Positions 51,601 through 63,400 of a DNA stretch of 64,000 nt are shown here, one piece after another. The stretch comes from Chionis minor (taxonomy: Eukaryota; Chordata; Aves; Charadriiformes; Chionididae). The stretch is from positions 186,001 to 250,000 of the forward strand of contig VZSF01007115.1 in the NCBI GenBank assembly GCA_013398295.1, written 5' to 3'. Every line of letters starts with the position of its first letter. Within the stretch, counting starts at the first letter, position 1. The position numbers and the translations under genes were made by a program. The notes beneath the pieces are model-generated. The model made no database searches and was not told the origin of the DNA. It saw only the letters and a program-made list of their open reading frames with translations.

Positions 51601-52279
51601 ACTCCCCAGTCTTTGTGGAGAGCCACAGGGTAAATCTGTAGCAATATAACAGACTGTCACAGTTGTGGTGTGATTATATGGTGTGCTGCAAAAATGATAT
51701 TAGCACTGTGCTTAAACAAGATAACAGAATAAAGTTGTAACATAGTCAAACATAGGTAACCAATACAAATACTCTTCCTTAGTAAAATATTTCCATTTAT
51801 GTGCACTTTCTTGCTTTCATAACATGCATATTTGTAAATAATGAATTTTAATGAATGAGTGCTAATTACTGTAGATCAAAACAAGCCTCTGGAAGTTTAG
51901 AACTGGATTTTTAGCAGAGCTTTTTGGCGTTAATAAGAACCATAGTTTAGATAATACTCCTTGTGCAGCTAAACTTCGCAGTGTAACTGGCTTTCTTGTC
52001 CTGCCATCTATTGCTTTCTTAATTCTGTGAGCTCTAGGGATGATTTATGTGCTGTAAGTATCTGAGATGGGTTAGAAAAATACGTTCAGGTTCAGCAGTA
52101 TTGACCTGTGTAGGGTTCTGAGGAAATGCCTTGTTTGTGGCATAAATGAATGGTTAAACACCAGGATTTGACCAACTAGTACTTGCTCCTCTTATATTTC
52201 TCTCTGGGAAGGGAAACTCTGCTCCAAGCCATAGTCTTTCCAAAGCCCTCTCCTCAAAGCTTGCTTGATTTCCATTGGG
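48615..52279. other. Noncoding stretch, no gene seen
   Basis: AT-rich with a T13 run at 49350-49362 and (GT)7 at 50561. A small GC-richer patch lies near 50040-50190. From 50570 to 52280 it is particularly AT-rich and featureless. Confidence 0.55.
50561..50574. repeat. (GT)7 microsatellite
   Basis: Seven GT units; simple repeat. Confidence 0.9.
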
Positions 52280-52355
52280 AAAAATAAACCAAAACAAGCA
52301 AAAAAAAAAAAAAAAACCACAAAACCCCAACCACACCACAAAGCCCCCACCAAAG
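52280..52355. repeat. A-run and A/C low-complexity tract
   Basis: A17 (52300-52316) followed by irregular A and C clusters, similar in style to 44805-44891. Its antisense open frame is a chance product of this composition. Confidence 0.85.
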
Positions 52356-55300
52356 GTTAAAGAATAAACCTGTTTGTCTAGAATCACTGCCACCTCATCT
52401 TTGCAGAGCAAAGTTTCCCCTTAAAAATAGATTAATGTTCCTTTTACAGGCTATTTCAAGCTGCACATGTGGTGAACAGGGTGCTATAACCCTTTGCTGG
52501 CTGCAGCACTTGGTCAGTGTGAACGTGCTGCTGACCTGTCCTCTCAGCAGCAAGAGGGAGAGTTCTCTTGTAAGGAAATTCTTGCAAATTCTGTATTGTC
52601 ATTAAACTGTTATGCTATAATATGCATATTTAGTAACACTGGTCCTGCCAAAAAGCCCACAAAATATACGATAAGATGGGCTTTTCTGTTCTCTTTCAGT
52701 TTCTGCTGTTTGTTTGTGGGTAGCAAAGGCTTCTTCCATCTCTCATTCCAGCTGACTGGTGTCCTGTCATCAATACCAGTAAGATCAGGATTGTGCCACA
52801 GCTGTCTCTGGGACTTTTTATCAGGCCAAAAATAACATCGAAACAATCTAGTGTTGCCAAGATTGTAGCAAGCTATAATGGCATATGTTTTGTTGGGAAA
52901 TTGATGCTGTGACTCTGAATAAGAATGGTAATAATAGTTGTTTGGGTGGTGCTGGTGGTGGTTGCACAGTAGAGAAGTACTGCTCAGTGTCCTTCAGAGC
53001 TCCCTGGGTATAGAACTAGCTTGTCGCTGTGGGAATGTTGGTTTGCATTTAGAAATCTCCTTATCAAATGCGAAACTGGTATAAGTGTCTGTAAATGTCA
53101 TCTAGGCCAGCTCCCAACGGGCGTCATCACGAAACCAAATAGCACTGGCAGAGCTGGTATAGATAATAGTCTTTGTTCAGAGGAGGGTTTCCATGTATGA
53201 TGGTGAAGACTGAAAAACCTGTCTGTTACTTAAAAATAACATATAAATATAAAAAAATCATTGCAAGTCTTCTGCTGCCCTGAAAGGACGTAAGTTGAGA
53301 GGATGCATTCAGCAGCCTGCCTTGACTTAACCGTCAATGGGGATTGACTACTGATTTGTTGTGTGTCTCAAAGAATATTACCTGTCTGGGCTGCTCTTCC
53401 AATGTACTCCCAAGTTCATTCTGTGCAACTGTTGAGTGTGGATGAGCAGGATTTCTATTCTGACTCGAGATGAATCTCCTCGAGCACTACTTTCTACTCG
53501 ATAATGCTTGGAAAACCAGGAAACTTCGGACATCACCGGACTTCCTGCTTGCCAGGCCTGTTTACTGCGTGCCTCCTTACTGTACAGAGCAGAGACTTTG
53601 GTTATTGCTCTTCAGCCCCCGCTATTTATACCAGCCAACACCTCTCAACAGTGCGTGGAAGCTTGTAGTTTTGCTTATAAGCTATTTGCCATCCTGCATC
53701 CTCAAAGGCTAAGAGAAAAAGGAAAAAAGCATAAGAATTTTACATCAGAGCCTGTTTAAAGAATAACATGTCACAGAGCAAGTATATCTTGGTTACCAGC
53801 CCTCTCCTGGATTATTTTAGTGGCTGTGTCTAGCCCTCTACTAGCTCTGCCACGCTTTTATGGTTTATCACAGTCATAAAAATGTGTCTGTTGTCTCTAT
53901 CCTAAATACATTTGGAGGATGTATTTAGGGATGATACATAAAAACCAGAAGCAAGTGAGTTCACATTAGTAATAATGTAAAAGCCATCTTTACTGTGTTG
54001 TGAAAAATACTTCTCGTGCGACAGGGCCTCCTGGGGGCTGTGGTTTCCCGTTTACGCAGTCCTGAAGCTAAGCCAGACACCTCTGAGCTTCCCTGGGAGA
54101 CAGCAGTCTCTGGCTTGGGTAAGGCAGCAAGCTATTTGCAGATTGAGTGTGGCAAAAAGTCCTAGTCACTTCTGATAGGAACCCTCAATGACCTGGTATC
54201 TAAATAAGCTTTAAACTTGTAATTTTTTTTCTTCACTTTCCTGCATTCTGTAGTTCTTGCCAGTTTCAGACACTATGATAAAGTCATTGAGAAGAGAGAA
54301 TGATTTTCTTTCTGGCTAAGTATTAAAAATACCAGCATGATCACTTATATTTCACAGTGAACAATCTTTCCAAGGAACTTTAAAAACTAAATTTAAAAAA
54401 AAAAATAAAAAAAATTGTCAATTGCTTCTCTTCAAGTGGTGATTAGCTTCATATATGGAGTCTTAGGAGGAATGTTAGAAGGAGGAGAAAGCAGCAGGTA
54501 AACTAGATTGGAAATAATCGTCTTGGGTGTCATTTGTTACCTCTGTGTAACTCTTGCAGGAACTGTGTTAATGAAAACCAGGAACTTTCTGACCTAGCAG
54601 AAATGTGTATTAGAGGAATAAATACTGAGGAGGCCCTCTGGGACCCTCTCCTCAGCTGTGGTAAATTGGTGTAACTCTGTCAAAGTTGTGCTAAACTGTA
54701 ATGCCTGAGGATCTGCTCTTTGCCTACTTGGTGCAGCTAAGTTTTGTCTTTTTTAAGTAATAAGGAAACAACTTATTTGTCAAATGAAGAATATTTTTGA
54801 TACGTATATTTTTTTCTCTAAGCATGGGACTAAAGAAAAATTATGTCAAAATAGAACATGCAAAAAATGAGTAAACTCAGAAGAAAAATGTCTCGTTAGT
54901 TGTTCTTGTTTCCAATTACTGTCCAAAAGGAAACATTACGGATGTGATGCAGATGGGGGCCGTAAAATCTCCAAATCAGGATGCTGACCTGAGATCAATC
55001 AGACTTAGTGCTGCATAAATCCTCAAAAAATGCTTGTTGTGGGAAATGGCCCTTCTAGGCATAATGTGTTAATTTCAGCCAGGTTATTGATAGGGGATGA
55101 AATGAAGTTGAGGACAGCACAACAGGATCACTACATCCACAGTTCTGTTTCTAACAGGAGCGTATCTGAAACACAAGTTACAGAGGTACTATGTACAAAT
55201 TCATGGCTTGCTTCCAAGGCAGATTACTTGTCCCAACATTAGTATCTTTCCTCTCATAATGTAACAACAAAGCATTAATCATGCAAACATCAATATTTAA

Positions 55301-55382
55301 TGATTATGTGGTTAATACTTGCAAAGCACTTTAGAGATAAAACCTGCTCTATAAATCTAAATGTAGCATATTTACTCCTCAC
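52356..55382. other. Noncoding stretch, no gene seen
   Basis: A weak CR1-like word (gtcatctaggccagctccc near 53097) may be a trace of an old minus-strand CR1. Otherwise there are only A-rich tracts (about 54388-54417) and AT-rich DNA. Confidence 0.5.
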
Positions 55383-55428
55383 CTTATCTTAGTGGGGTAC
55401 AGGAGGGCTGAGAACCAGTTCATGTTAT
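55383..55428 (-). other. Possible minus-strand micro-sized exon, 46 nt
   Basis: On the minus strand ggtacctgcctttccag precedes and GATAAG/GTGAGGAG follows; both are good. One frame is open (NMNWFSALLYPTKI). The short length makes chance more likely than for longer candidates. Confidence 0.25.
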
Positions 55429-55989
55429 CTGGAAAGGCAGGTACCTAATTCTACTGATAGGAGGTGGAAAATACTCACTTCAAACTCACTGAGCTCTATG
55501 ACAGTTTTTCACTCTCATCAATCAGGTTTTGAAGTTTGCATGACAAACATTTGCATGGTAATGAGTACACAGCTCAAACCTTGCAATACAAGAATTGGGT
55601 TAAAACCAGGATTGGGAACATTTGGCCAGCTAGTTAAAATGTCATAATTGGTGCTGCAGGTACCATTGTTATCTCGTGCAATTATATAATTGAAGATTTA
55701 CTGTCTAATGGGGGACTGAGGAAAGAGGATGGCTGTAGAAAAGGAAGTTGACCACAAGTTTTTCCTGCATGGTTAGCATTGCTAAAAGAAATCATTATGG
55801 CACTTATTAACTGATGGTTGAGTTACGGTCACCTTTCCTTAACTATCTCCTCCTTATTGAAGAGTTTCTTTTGGACAGGCCAGCAAGAGTTACATGGCAA
55901 TTTATGAATCCATTGCTGAACGATTAAGAGGCTTGTGTACATGAGTACTCTGCTGAGTCTGGCCACAAGCAATCACTGGGTGAGAGAAA
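55429..55989. other. Noncoding stretch
   Basis: AT-rich flank of the CR1 insertion; nothing recognised. Confidence 0.55.
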
Positions 55990-56388
55990 CTCTTCAAAAG
56001 GAGGACTGGGACTGCTTAGCCTGGGGAAGAGAAGACTGAGGAGGGATCTCATCAGTGCTTATCAATATCTAAAGGGTGGGTATCAAGAGGATGGGACCGG
56101 ACTCTCTTCAGTGGTGCCCAGTGACAGGACAAGGGGCTACGGGCACAAACTGGCACACAGGAAATTCCATCTCGATGTGAGGAAAAGCTTCTGTCCTTTG
56201 AGGGTGGCAGAGCATGGGAACAGGCTGCCCAGAGAGGCTGTGGAGTCTCCTCTTCTAGAGATATGGAAACCCTGCCTGGCTGCGTTCCTGTGCAACCTGC
56301 TCTAGGTGAACCTGCTCTGGCAGGGGGTTGGTCTAGATGATCTCTGAAGGTCCCTTCCAACCCCGACCATCCTGTGATTCTGTGAAAA
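55990..56388 (+). mobile_element. CR1 LINE 3' end, 5'-truncated
   Basis: About 400 bases of the CR1 tail. In order it shows actgcttagcctggggaag, aggacaaggggctacggg, gaggaaaagcttctgtcctt, gggaacaggctgcccagaga and ctagatgatctctgaaggtc, ending in the CR1 octamer-type terminus attctgtga. It covers only the last part of the second frame and the 3' untranslated region, the usual outcome of 5'-truncated CR1 insertion. It is the least diverged of the CR1 pieces here. A 121-codon antisense open frame across it (56052-56417) is only a shadow. Confidence 0.95.
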
Positions 56389-57394
56389 GGAAAATGTTTA
56401 TTTCTCCTGAGTCTCACTTCTTTCTTTTACTTTCTGTATCTGCATGTTTTGAGAGCTGTTCAGGGTTAACTGCGAGATGAGCCATAGCAAAAGTTGTCTC
56501 CTTAGGTGTTATTTTTGTCAACAAAATTCTGGTTTCTGCTGGTGCATAGCGCTTTTCTCAGCCATTAGAAAATTTGGGGAGAAAATATCCAATTCATATA
56601 TTCTGGGAGAATGTTTATTTGCTAGGATTCTAGACTTTTTCCATCTAGAAGAGGTCATGTTCTCCCTAAAACTCTCTGTTTAAAAACATTATCCTACTTG
56701 CAAACCAGTATCCAAACCTACTATGCAAAATACTGAAATATATGTTTACCTCGGAGTTTATGCATGAATCTCCCCAATTCTTCTGAAACTTTTGCTGAAA
56801 AGGTATGCATGTGTTTTAAAACAGGTCTGATACAGATAAGGTCTGTATCAAGTTGTATGTGCAATGAACCTCCTCCACATGGTGAGGTTGCTTAACGAGA
56901 GCACAGTGGCCATTTGGGTAGGGGTTTCAGACACAAAATTGTCTGGATTGGTGAATATCTAGAAGCCTGATAAAGCCCAGTCCAAAATGACAGGAGAGAA
57001 GATTACAGCTAAAACCAGGAGCTGACAGCCCAAAGTCTAAACCGGTAGGGTGGGAATTTCTGAACACTACAGAATACAGGAGTGGAAAAAAATTGTAACG
57101 TGCAGTAAGAGAAGACCAGGGTTGCCTTGAAAGGCTGGAGGGCAAGTTGCATCTTGTGGCATTGCAGACAGTGAGCTCAAAGTGTGGCTACATGGAGAAG
57201 AGAGCTGCTGTCTTTGGTGGAGACTGATGTAAACAACCGCCACCTTTAGAGCGTGACTGTGCACATTAGCTACCAGAAGTGTGACAGCACACAGCTGTGT
57301 TCTGGCAGGGGGATCAAGGAGGGTATTCAGTCAAGTCTGCCATGAATAAAAGCACAGATTTTTATTTTTTTCTCTCCTGTGTGTGATTGGAAAG
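56389..57394. other. Noncoding stretch
   Basis: Nothing recognised between the CR1 and the first exon candidate of the right-end transcript. Confidence 0.5.
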
Positions 57395-57469
57395 AAATCA
57401 TTGTTTTATGAAAGTATGTTGAGGTTCATTTCAACCTGATGAATAGAGAAGCATAAGTAGAGAAGGCAG
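57395..57469 (+). ncRNA. Possible exon of right-end transcript
   Basis: A long pyrimidine tract (57360-57380) and gattggaaag lead to this 75-base segment, which ends at AAGGCAG/GTAAGTT, a near-perfect donor. All three frames contain stops, so it would be untranslated. The acceptor AG is somewhat far from the pyrimidine tract. Membership in the same transcript as the exons from 59161 onward is inferred only from strand and spacing. Confidence 0.3.
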
Positions 57470-59160
57470 GTAAGTTATTTTTAGTTTATTGAAACTGAAT
57501 TAAAAACAGGGTTTGAAATTTGCTGGGTGACATAATTTCCTTATAGTTTGCAGACACATAACAGCTGTATTCTCTCCAGGGTCTTTGGAAACCAGCTAGG
57601 ATAGTGGAGAAAACCTGTCGGGCACCTCAGTGCAGACAGTCCTGCTGAATATAGTGGGAAAGAATAGCATCCCAAGTCAACAATGCTCTTTTCATTTTGA
57701 ACACTCGTAGTATTTTGAATGCAGGATGCTGATTAATGTCTGCTTGGACCAAGGGCCACTGTCCATATGTTATAATTAGCTTCAGGCTCTTCTCCATGCT
57801 CAAAACTCAGTGCTCTGAGTGTAGGAGGCAAAACAATTACCAAGAATGCAGGAGGCTGCTATTTAAATCTATTTCCATAATTTTGCTATGTTTTTCTTAA
57901 AATATTTTTGTGTGATTAAAAGAACTCTCTGCTGGGTTATCCTTTGCTAGAGCTACCTTGGCAATTTTACTGGGAAGCTAGCTTTCAAGGAAAAACCAAA
58001 GGACCTCCTGTGTGGCACGGGGCTGGTGGAGGTCAGAGCTCTTCCCTGGAGGCCGGGAAGCGAAGGTGGAAGGGCCCTTCCCTGGGCACCAACCGGAGCG
58101 GGAGCAATGCCAGTCTGTGTCCCTCCGCACCAGTGCCTCCCCTGTCCAACCTGAGTATTCCTTCTGCCATAAAATAGTTCCCTCATTGATTAGGACAACT
58201 TCGAAAAACGTCTTTGATCTTTGCTAAGTTGAGACCCTGTGGGAAAGAAGATCTGTTGTTTAGTTGCATTGAAAAAGGCAAGAAAGGAATGCAGCATTGC
58301 TAAGGAGGTGTGTGGCACAGTGAACCAATTAGCAGTTAAAAAACCCCAATAATTTTCATTTGGATTTCTACTCAAGCTTATGAATCATTTGTCACATCTT
58401 TTAAGCAGTAAGCTGCATTAGCATGAACCAAACAGTGTATCCCCTTGTCTTTTCCGATGCACGTTAGGGTAAAACAACGCTGTACTATGCAATGCCTGTG
58501 GTGTTTTGAGACTTCAGACTTGATGGCTTTGGTTCATTCAGAGATATTATTTTAAAAAAGGTCTTTGCTGTGATTTTTAGCAGACAGTACTTCTGAACCA
58601 GCACTCAGAAAAAAGTGCATTTTATAAAGGAAATTGTTTTGGTATAAGCTGACATTAGCCAAAAAGTAAAATTAGGATAGTTTGTTTGAGGGAGAAGAGA
58701 AAAAAAATCTACCTTTTGTTCATTGGAGGATTTGCAGTTACGGGACAAAAGAGGACACATTTGGGATTCAGTTCAGGCTCAGAGCTAGAAACACTCTTTT
58801 CTAATCAGAAGCGTACAGGCGAGAGACATGCTTTGTGTCTCTTATGCCGACCATCAGAACAGATTCAGGTGCATGCATAATGAACGAGGCAAGTACCAGA
58901 ACTGATGCAGAATAATCCATAAAATATGAAGCTGATGTTATGAATAATTGAAGCACAAACACAGTCAGAAACACCTGCATGCAGCTAATAGGGTGGGTTG
59001 GACTTGGCCTATAAGATAGAAACATAGAATTGAAACTGCCCTTCCTGCCACTTGGGCCTACCTGGACGCCAGGCACGGCTGCCGGCACATCCCTCGGGAT
59101 TTCCAGACCCGTCTTTGGGAAGGGAGTGAATGCTGTGACTTTCCTCTGCTACAGCTGCAG
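57470..59160. other. Possible intron; no gene seen
   Basis: It contains a GC-richer patch at about 57990-58150 with several CpGs but no donor to define an exon. The rest is AT-rich. Confidence 0.45.
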
Positions 59161-59250
59161 AGAGGCCGTTGGTATCTGTTTTCTTCAGAGAGAAATTACC
59201 AGCGTGTTTCCTTGTTATAATATTGAAAAGGCTGAACTTTCAGCCTCCTG
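59161..59250 (+). ncRNA. Possible exon of right-end transcript
   Basis: The acceptor tract gactttcctctgctacagctgcag gives two AG choices 6 bases apart (59154 and 59160). The 90-base segment ends at CTCCTG/GTAAGTAA, a strong donor. One frame is open through it but would meet a TGA at the junction with 61048. A GC-richer patch just upstream (59030-59130) could instead make this the 3' part of a first exon. Confidence 0.4.
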
Positions 59251-61047
59251 GTAAGTAAATGCCAGTTTTGTTTAGAGACAGTGAAGAAAGATGAAATATT
59301 TAGCTTTTATCAATAATGTACCCTCTAAGTAACAGTGCCTACATCGACACATAATCTGTGACAAACTTCCACAGATCCCCTGGTGCATTGGAGTGAAGCT
59401 CAAGGTTTTTTAGCTTGTAGGAGATGAATAACTTCTGAAGTTCCCTGCAGAGAAGAGAGAGAGAAGGGCGAGAACTGAGCTAACAGTATCAGCAGAAGAG
59501 AAGGTCATATAAATTATTCCTGCTTGTATGGCTTGTACGCTAACCCACTCACGTGGTGTTGGTATTCTCACCTCATACTTCTGTGATCTCAGTAGAGATC
59601 TTGGGTCTGTTATGCTAGATGTTGATCACGGACCAGAGGGAAACATCCTTGTCCCAAAGAGTTTGTTTTAAGTAGAGGGAACGAATGGTGGGAACTTTCC
59701 TGAAGTTAAAAGGCTGTCTTTTATAAGTTGAGTAAATCTAGGGAAAATTCAAAGATTCATAGCAGAAATTGATTGTATTTTTACCTGAAAGAGGGAGAAA
59801 AAGGTTCTATCGTTTTAGAGATCTTCTAAAATGTGTTTTAATTTATATCTGTCAGAGTGATTTGAATGTAATGGAAAATAATCTGAGTTGTCGTTTATTT
59901 TTTGTGACTGTGCACGCACATATCAAACTGCAATGTACTGGGCTTTATACTGCTGCTTTTATGAAGGAGTTCTAGCTGTGTGCACAGCAATTTTAGATCT
60001 CTGTTGTTTAAAATACCTTCTTTGGTTTGATGTGTTGGATCCTAAGGAAAGTCCGCCTGTGCTGTTATTTCATGGAGAGAGACTCTGTATCACTGAAAAC
60101 CACATAGCTTTAAAGATTGCAAAATCACAATGCTCTTGCTGGATCAGACAGAGAGCGTGGGCTGAGCGCTCAAGGGATTAGGTGGATGTGGTACAGATGA
60201 AACAAGAGGAGCTGGACTCGTGGATCTTTGTCTGAATCAGCTAAAGAGACAAAGCTCCAGAAGACCAACGAAGTAGTCCTTACAGTGACGGTTCGGGTGG
60301 CGTACCTGTTTACAAGAGGGACAGTTTTCCTATAGTTTTCCAAAATATCAGTTTCTGGTTTTGCCATGGACTCAGTGTTTAATACTGCTGACTCTGCTTA
60401 CCATCTCTGTTTTCAATAGGTAGACCTGAAGTGCCTTCCTATTTAAATTAGGCTATAAGCAATAGACAAAAAGAAGTCATTTTTCAGTTAATTCTGGAAC
60501 TAGGACAACAGCCCCTTTGGAAAACACGGCCTTTATGAAAGTACTACTCAAATGAATCTGACAAAGCACGAAATGATTATGTGTGATTCTCCAAATTGCT
60601 TTAGTAGCTTATTTTGCAGAACCAAAAGTTCTAATATACTTGCTGTGGCCCAAGGGTCAGGCATCAAGAAATCAGCATTTGTGCTTATCTCTTGAGATTA
60701 GACTAAATGCTGAAATATTTTACCATGATTTATTGCTAGGAAATAGCCAACGTCTCTTTCTTCCCTTGCACCTAGAAGCCATTGGATTCTGGGATGCAAC
60801 GCGTTCTCCGCAGAACTCAGTCTTCAATAAGGCAGAGTTTCAGAGCTGTTAAAAGCTGTCAGGTACCATCAACTATTCTGTTTAAAGAGAAAGCAAACCC
60901 CAATAACAACAAAACCAAACGACCATGTATATTACTATGGAGGAATTTGAACTGTCTCTAAATTCATACCTTAATTTTCAGTTCAGAGTCATTGTTCTCA
61001 GTGGTAAATAAATTTTCTTCATAACCATGATGTTCTTTCTTCCCCAG

Positions 61048-61136
61048 ACAGGAAATGATGGAGCTGCAGTGGCACTGTGGGGCATGGGCAATACTTAATT
61101 CTGCATCCACTGTCTTTCCCACTGATAGATTACGGG
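61048..61136 (+). ncRNA. Possible exon of right-end transcript
   Basis: The acceptor tgttctttcttccccag has a branch-like cataacc about 20 bases upstream. The 89-base segment ends at TACGGG/GTGAGT. One frame is open throughout and holds two adjacent ATGs (61055 and 61058); the second has A at -3 and G at +4. That frame continues into the next exon. Confidence 0.5.
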
Positions 61137-61927
61137 GTGAGTTTTCTTTTCAAGCCCTTCATGTTTTTTCAAATTATTTTGTTAGAAAATTTCTTGGTAG
61201 TTCTGGCTTCCTGAGAGGGAGGAAGAAATTTTAGAAGGTAGCTTCAGGTTTCCTTTGCCGTGACATCTTTTGTCTTGGGCTGCTAGAAAAGTGTTCCTTC
61301 ATCAGAAACCATCGCAGAATTTCACAGGCTTCCTGTGAGTTCAACTGACAGATAAGATGTTCTTCATATAGAGCCTACTTTTTGGTTTTAAATAATTGTC
61401 AAGTACTTCTTATAATAGGCAGTAAATGAATGTAAACAAAATTACAAAAAATAATCACTGTCATCCAGTCACAGCAAAGACTATACGCAAATACACCTCC
61501 TGGCAAGAATAAGGTTGGTAAAAATTATTTTTCTAAAACTGCATTAGTCTTTAAGTTTGTTTTTAATTATGGCTTTACATCAATTTCAAGAATTTATCTT
61601 CAAACCTGCTTTTAAAAGGACCAGTGTGTACTGGTGAATTCTGCTGTAAGCACTTTAATATTGAAAAGTAATTGCTCTACACGTACAGCAGCTGCTGGAG
61701 GGACAGATAAAATAAGCATGTTTGTGAATTATGTTGTCCCCTTCCGATAAAGAACTGAAAAATGACATGTTGCCCCCCTGTGACCTCTGAGAATGTATCT
61801 GTGTTTAAAAAAAATCCCATTCTTATTTTACCTTCCAGAACCACACTCCTCGCAATGTCCACACTGTCAGACCGATCGTACAGTTGGATATTCCAATGAT
61901 CTCGTTCACATTATGTCATTTGTGTGA
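61055..61927 (+). CDS. Possible 56-codon small ORF across a splice junction
   Basis: If 61136 is joined to 61839, a frame from ATG 61055 runs 27 codons plus one base in the first exon. It then continues with GAA across the junction to a TGA at 61925-61927. It begins MMELQWHCGAW and has a CPHC pair in the second half, but no known domain, signal peptide or membrane segment. With further junctions downstream, its stop would mark the RNA for nonsense-mediated decay. Chance is the likeliest explanation; coding would need conservation or ribosome data. The coordinates include the 702-base intron. Confidence 0.15.
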
Positions 61928-61992
61928 AGTGACCTCAAAGCTGCTGGATGTGACTCCTATTAACATCTGAGAACTAATAGCCAGGGCTCTTG
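61839..61992 (+). ncRNA. Possible exon of right-end transcript
   Basis: The acceptor tcttattttaccttccag and the donor GCTCTTG/GTGAGTC are both near consensus. The 154-base segment is richer in CpG than its flanks. Two frames stay open for 29-43 codons before stops; none runs through. The intron to the preceding exon is 702 bases and to the next is 388 bases. Confidence 0.5.
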
Positions 61993-62380
61993 GTGAGTCA
62001 TTTTGTCTGAAGGACCCACAAACCTGCTGCAGTAGGAAGGACTCTTGTATAATGTATATAGGCTCCTGTTCAATGTTCTGCTACTAATACTGCGCATGTG
62101 GTTCCAAAAGAGACCTTGTCAAATCATTAAATGGATCTTGCAGAGCACTGAATTTTAATTGCTCTGGGGATACTGAGAGAGAACAGCATTGATTGACTAA
62201 CTGTATGTAAGTTTATTAAAAGTTGTTAATCTAATAACTAATTAAGGAACTTTATTTTACTTTTTGTATGATGTCTCTGTGATTTCATTAGTGATATTTT
62301 AAATGTCCTTTTCCTAATGATTTTCATGCACCAAAAGGAAATTGAAAACATTACCTTGAACTGAAATGTTTTCTCTCTAG

Positions 62381-62493
62381 AGCCAATTTGCCAAACATGG
62401 CAGTTTCAGCCAGCTAAATTCAGTCATCCACAAAGCACGTGGTGGGGAGATACGGAAGATCTGAAGGCAGGAGCCTGACTGTTCTCAGCAAAG
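62381..62493 (+). ncRNA. Possible exon of right-end transcript
   Basis: The acceptor aaatgttttctctctag has a branch-like actgaaa about 18 bases upstream. The 113-base segment ends at CAGCAAAG/GTGAGGT. All frames contain stops, though two stay open for 27-31 codons. It contains a CACGTG E-box (about 62438). Confidence 0.5.
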
Positions 62494-62770
62494 GTGAGGT
62501 TACACTGTGTGAGAAGAGGTACGATTATGTAGCTTTGTGTGGTATGGGTTCTTTTTTGTCTGTTGTAAGCCTTTCCTCATAAAAATGCCTTTACAGATGA
62601 AGATAACTTAGTGAGATAGTGTAGCCTAAAAAAGGGAGGTTAAAATAGAACAGGCATAGAGTCAAGCTGAGGTGGTGAGATGCTCTCCTGAGAGTGAGAC
62701 GGCAAATGAGAAAGATACAGAGGTACTTTGAAAGACCCGTGTCCTAGCAAAATTACTTTCTGTCCTGCAG

Positions 62771-63400
62771 AACCTCCACATACAGATTGTGATCCTGTGA
62801 AGAAGTGAATTTTGACATTGGTGTCAGTGGATCAGCATTTGTCATCTCCATCTGTGTGTGTCCCTGTGTCTCTAAGACTGGGGCTCAGGATGGGGACAGA
62901 GCAGACTAGGGAGAACTGTGAGGATTTCCTTTTTCCTCTTGCCTTCCAAATCAGAAAAGGATCAGTTAGCTTTGAATTCTGTTTACCAGGAAACTCAGCA
63001 GACTAAGGGAACATGGCTTTTTATCTAGGAAGAGAAAGACCAGGTGATTTAACAGAGTATGTCTTCTAGCCTTGGAATTTTTCTACTGAAAATTGTAATA
63101 TCGCTGGATATTGTTCAAATACAAATTACTACTGTGGTGCATATGTCATGGTTGGATACCACATTACACTAGATCTACCATCAGTTTTTAATGAAAAGGT
63201 GTAAAATAACGTAAGTTTCAGACCATGTTCCAGGGAGGATATTTTCCTGAGACAGCTACAGTAGAGGACACCGAAATGTCAGGGAGAGTGATTTTAAAGA
63301 GGGGATACAAAGCTACAGAACCACTTCTGGCTAGACTGACTGGGGGAAAGGACATCTTTTGCATTGCCTATGGCATGAATAAAGTGTGAGGCTAAATCTC
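62771..63400 (+). ncRNA. Possible last exon of right-end transcript
   Basis: A good acceptor (ttactttctgtcctgcag) ends at 62770, and no good donor follows for several hundred bases. An AATAAA at 63378 followed by GT-rich sequence could end the RNA near 63400. A short open frame (62812-63006) starts without ATG and has no domain. A strong donor-like site (ATAAG/GTGAGTAA at 63468) offers an alternative in which the transcript continues beyond the window. Confidence 0.35.
63378..63383 (+). promoter_or_regulatory. Candidate polyadenylation signal
   Basis: AATAAA followed directly by gtgtgagg. Many AATAAA words occur by chance in DNA this AT-rich; its only support is its position downstream of the exon series. 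Confidence 0.3.

Noticed and set aside
56052..56417. 121-codon minus-strand open frame
   Set aside because: Antisense shadow of the CR1 3' end.
60125..60160. LINE-terminus-like word (tgctggatcagacagagag)
   Set aside because: Single short match with no supporting flank.
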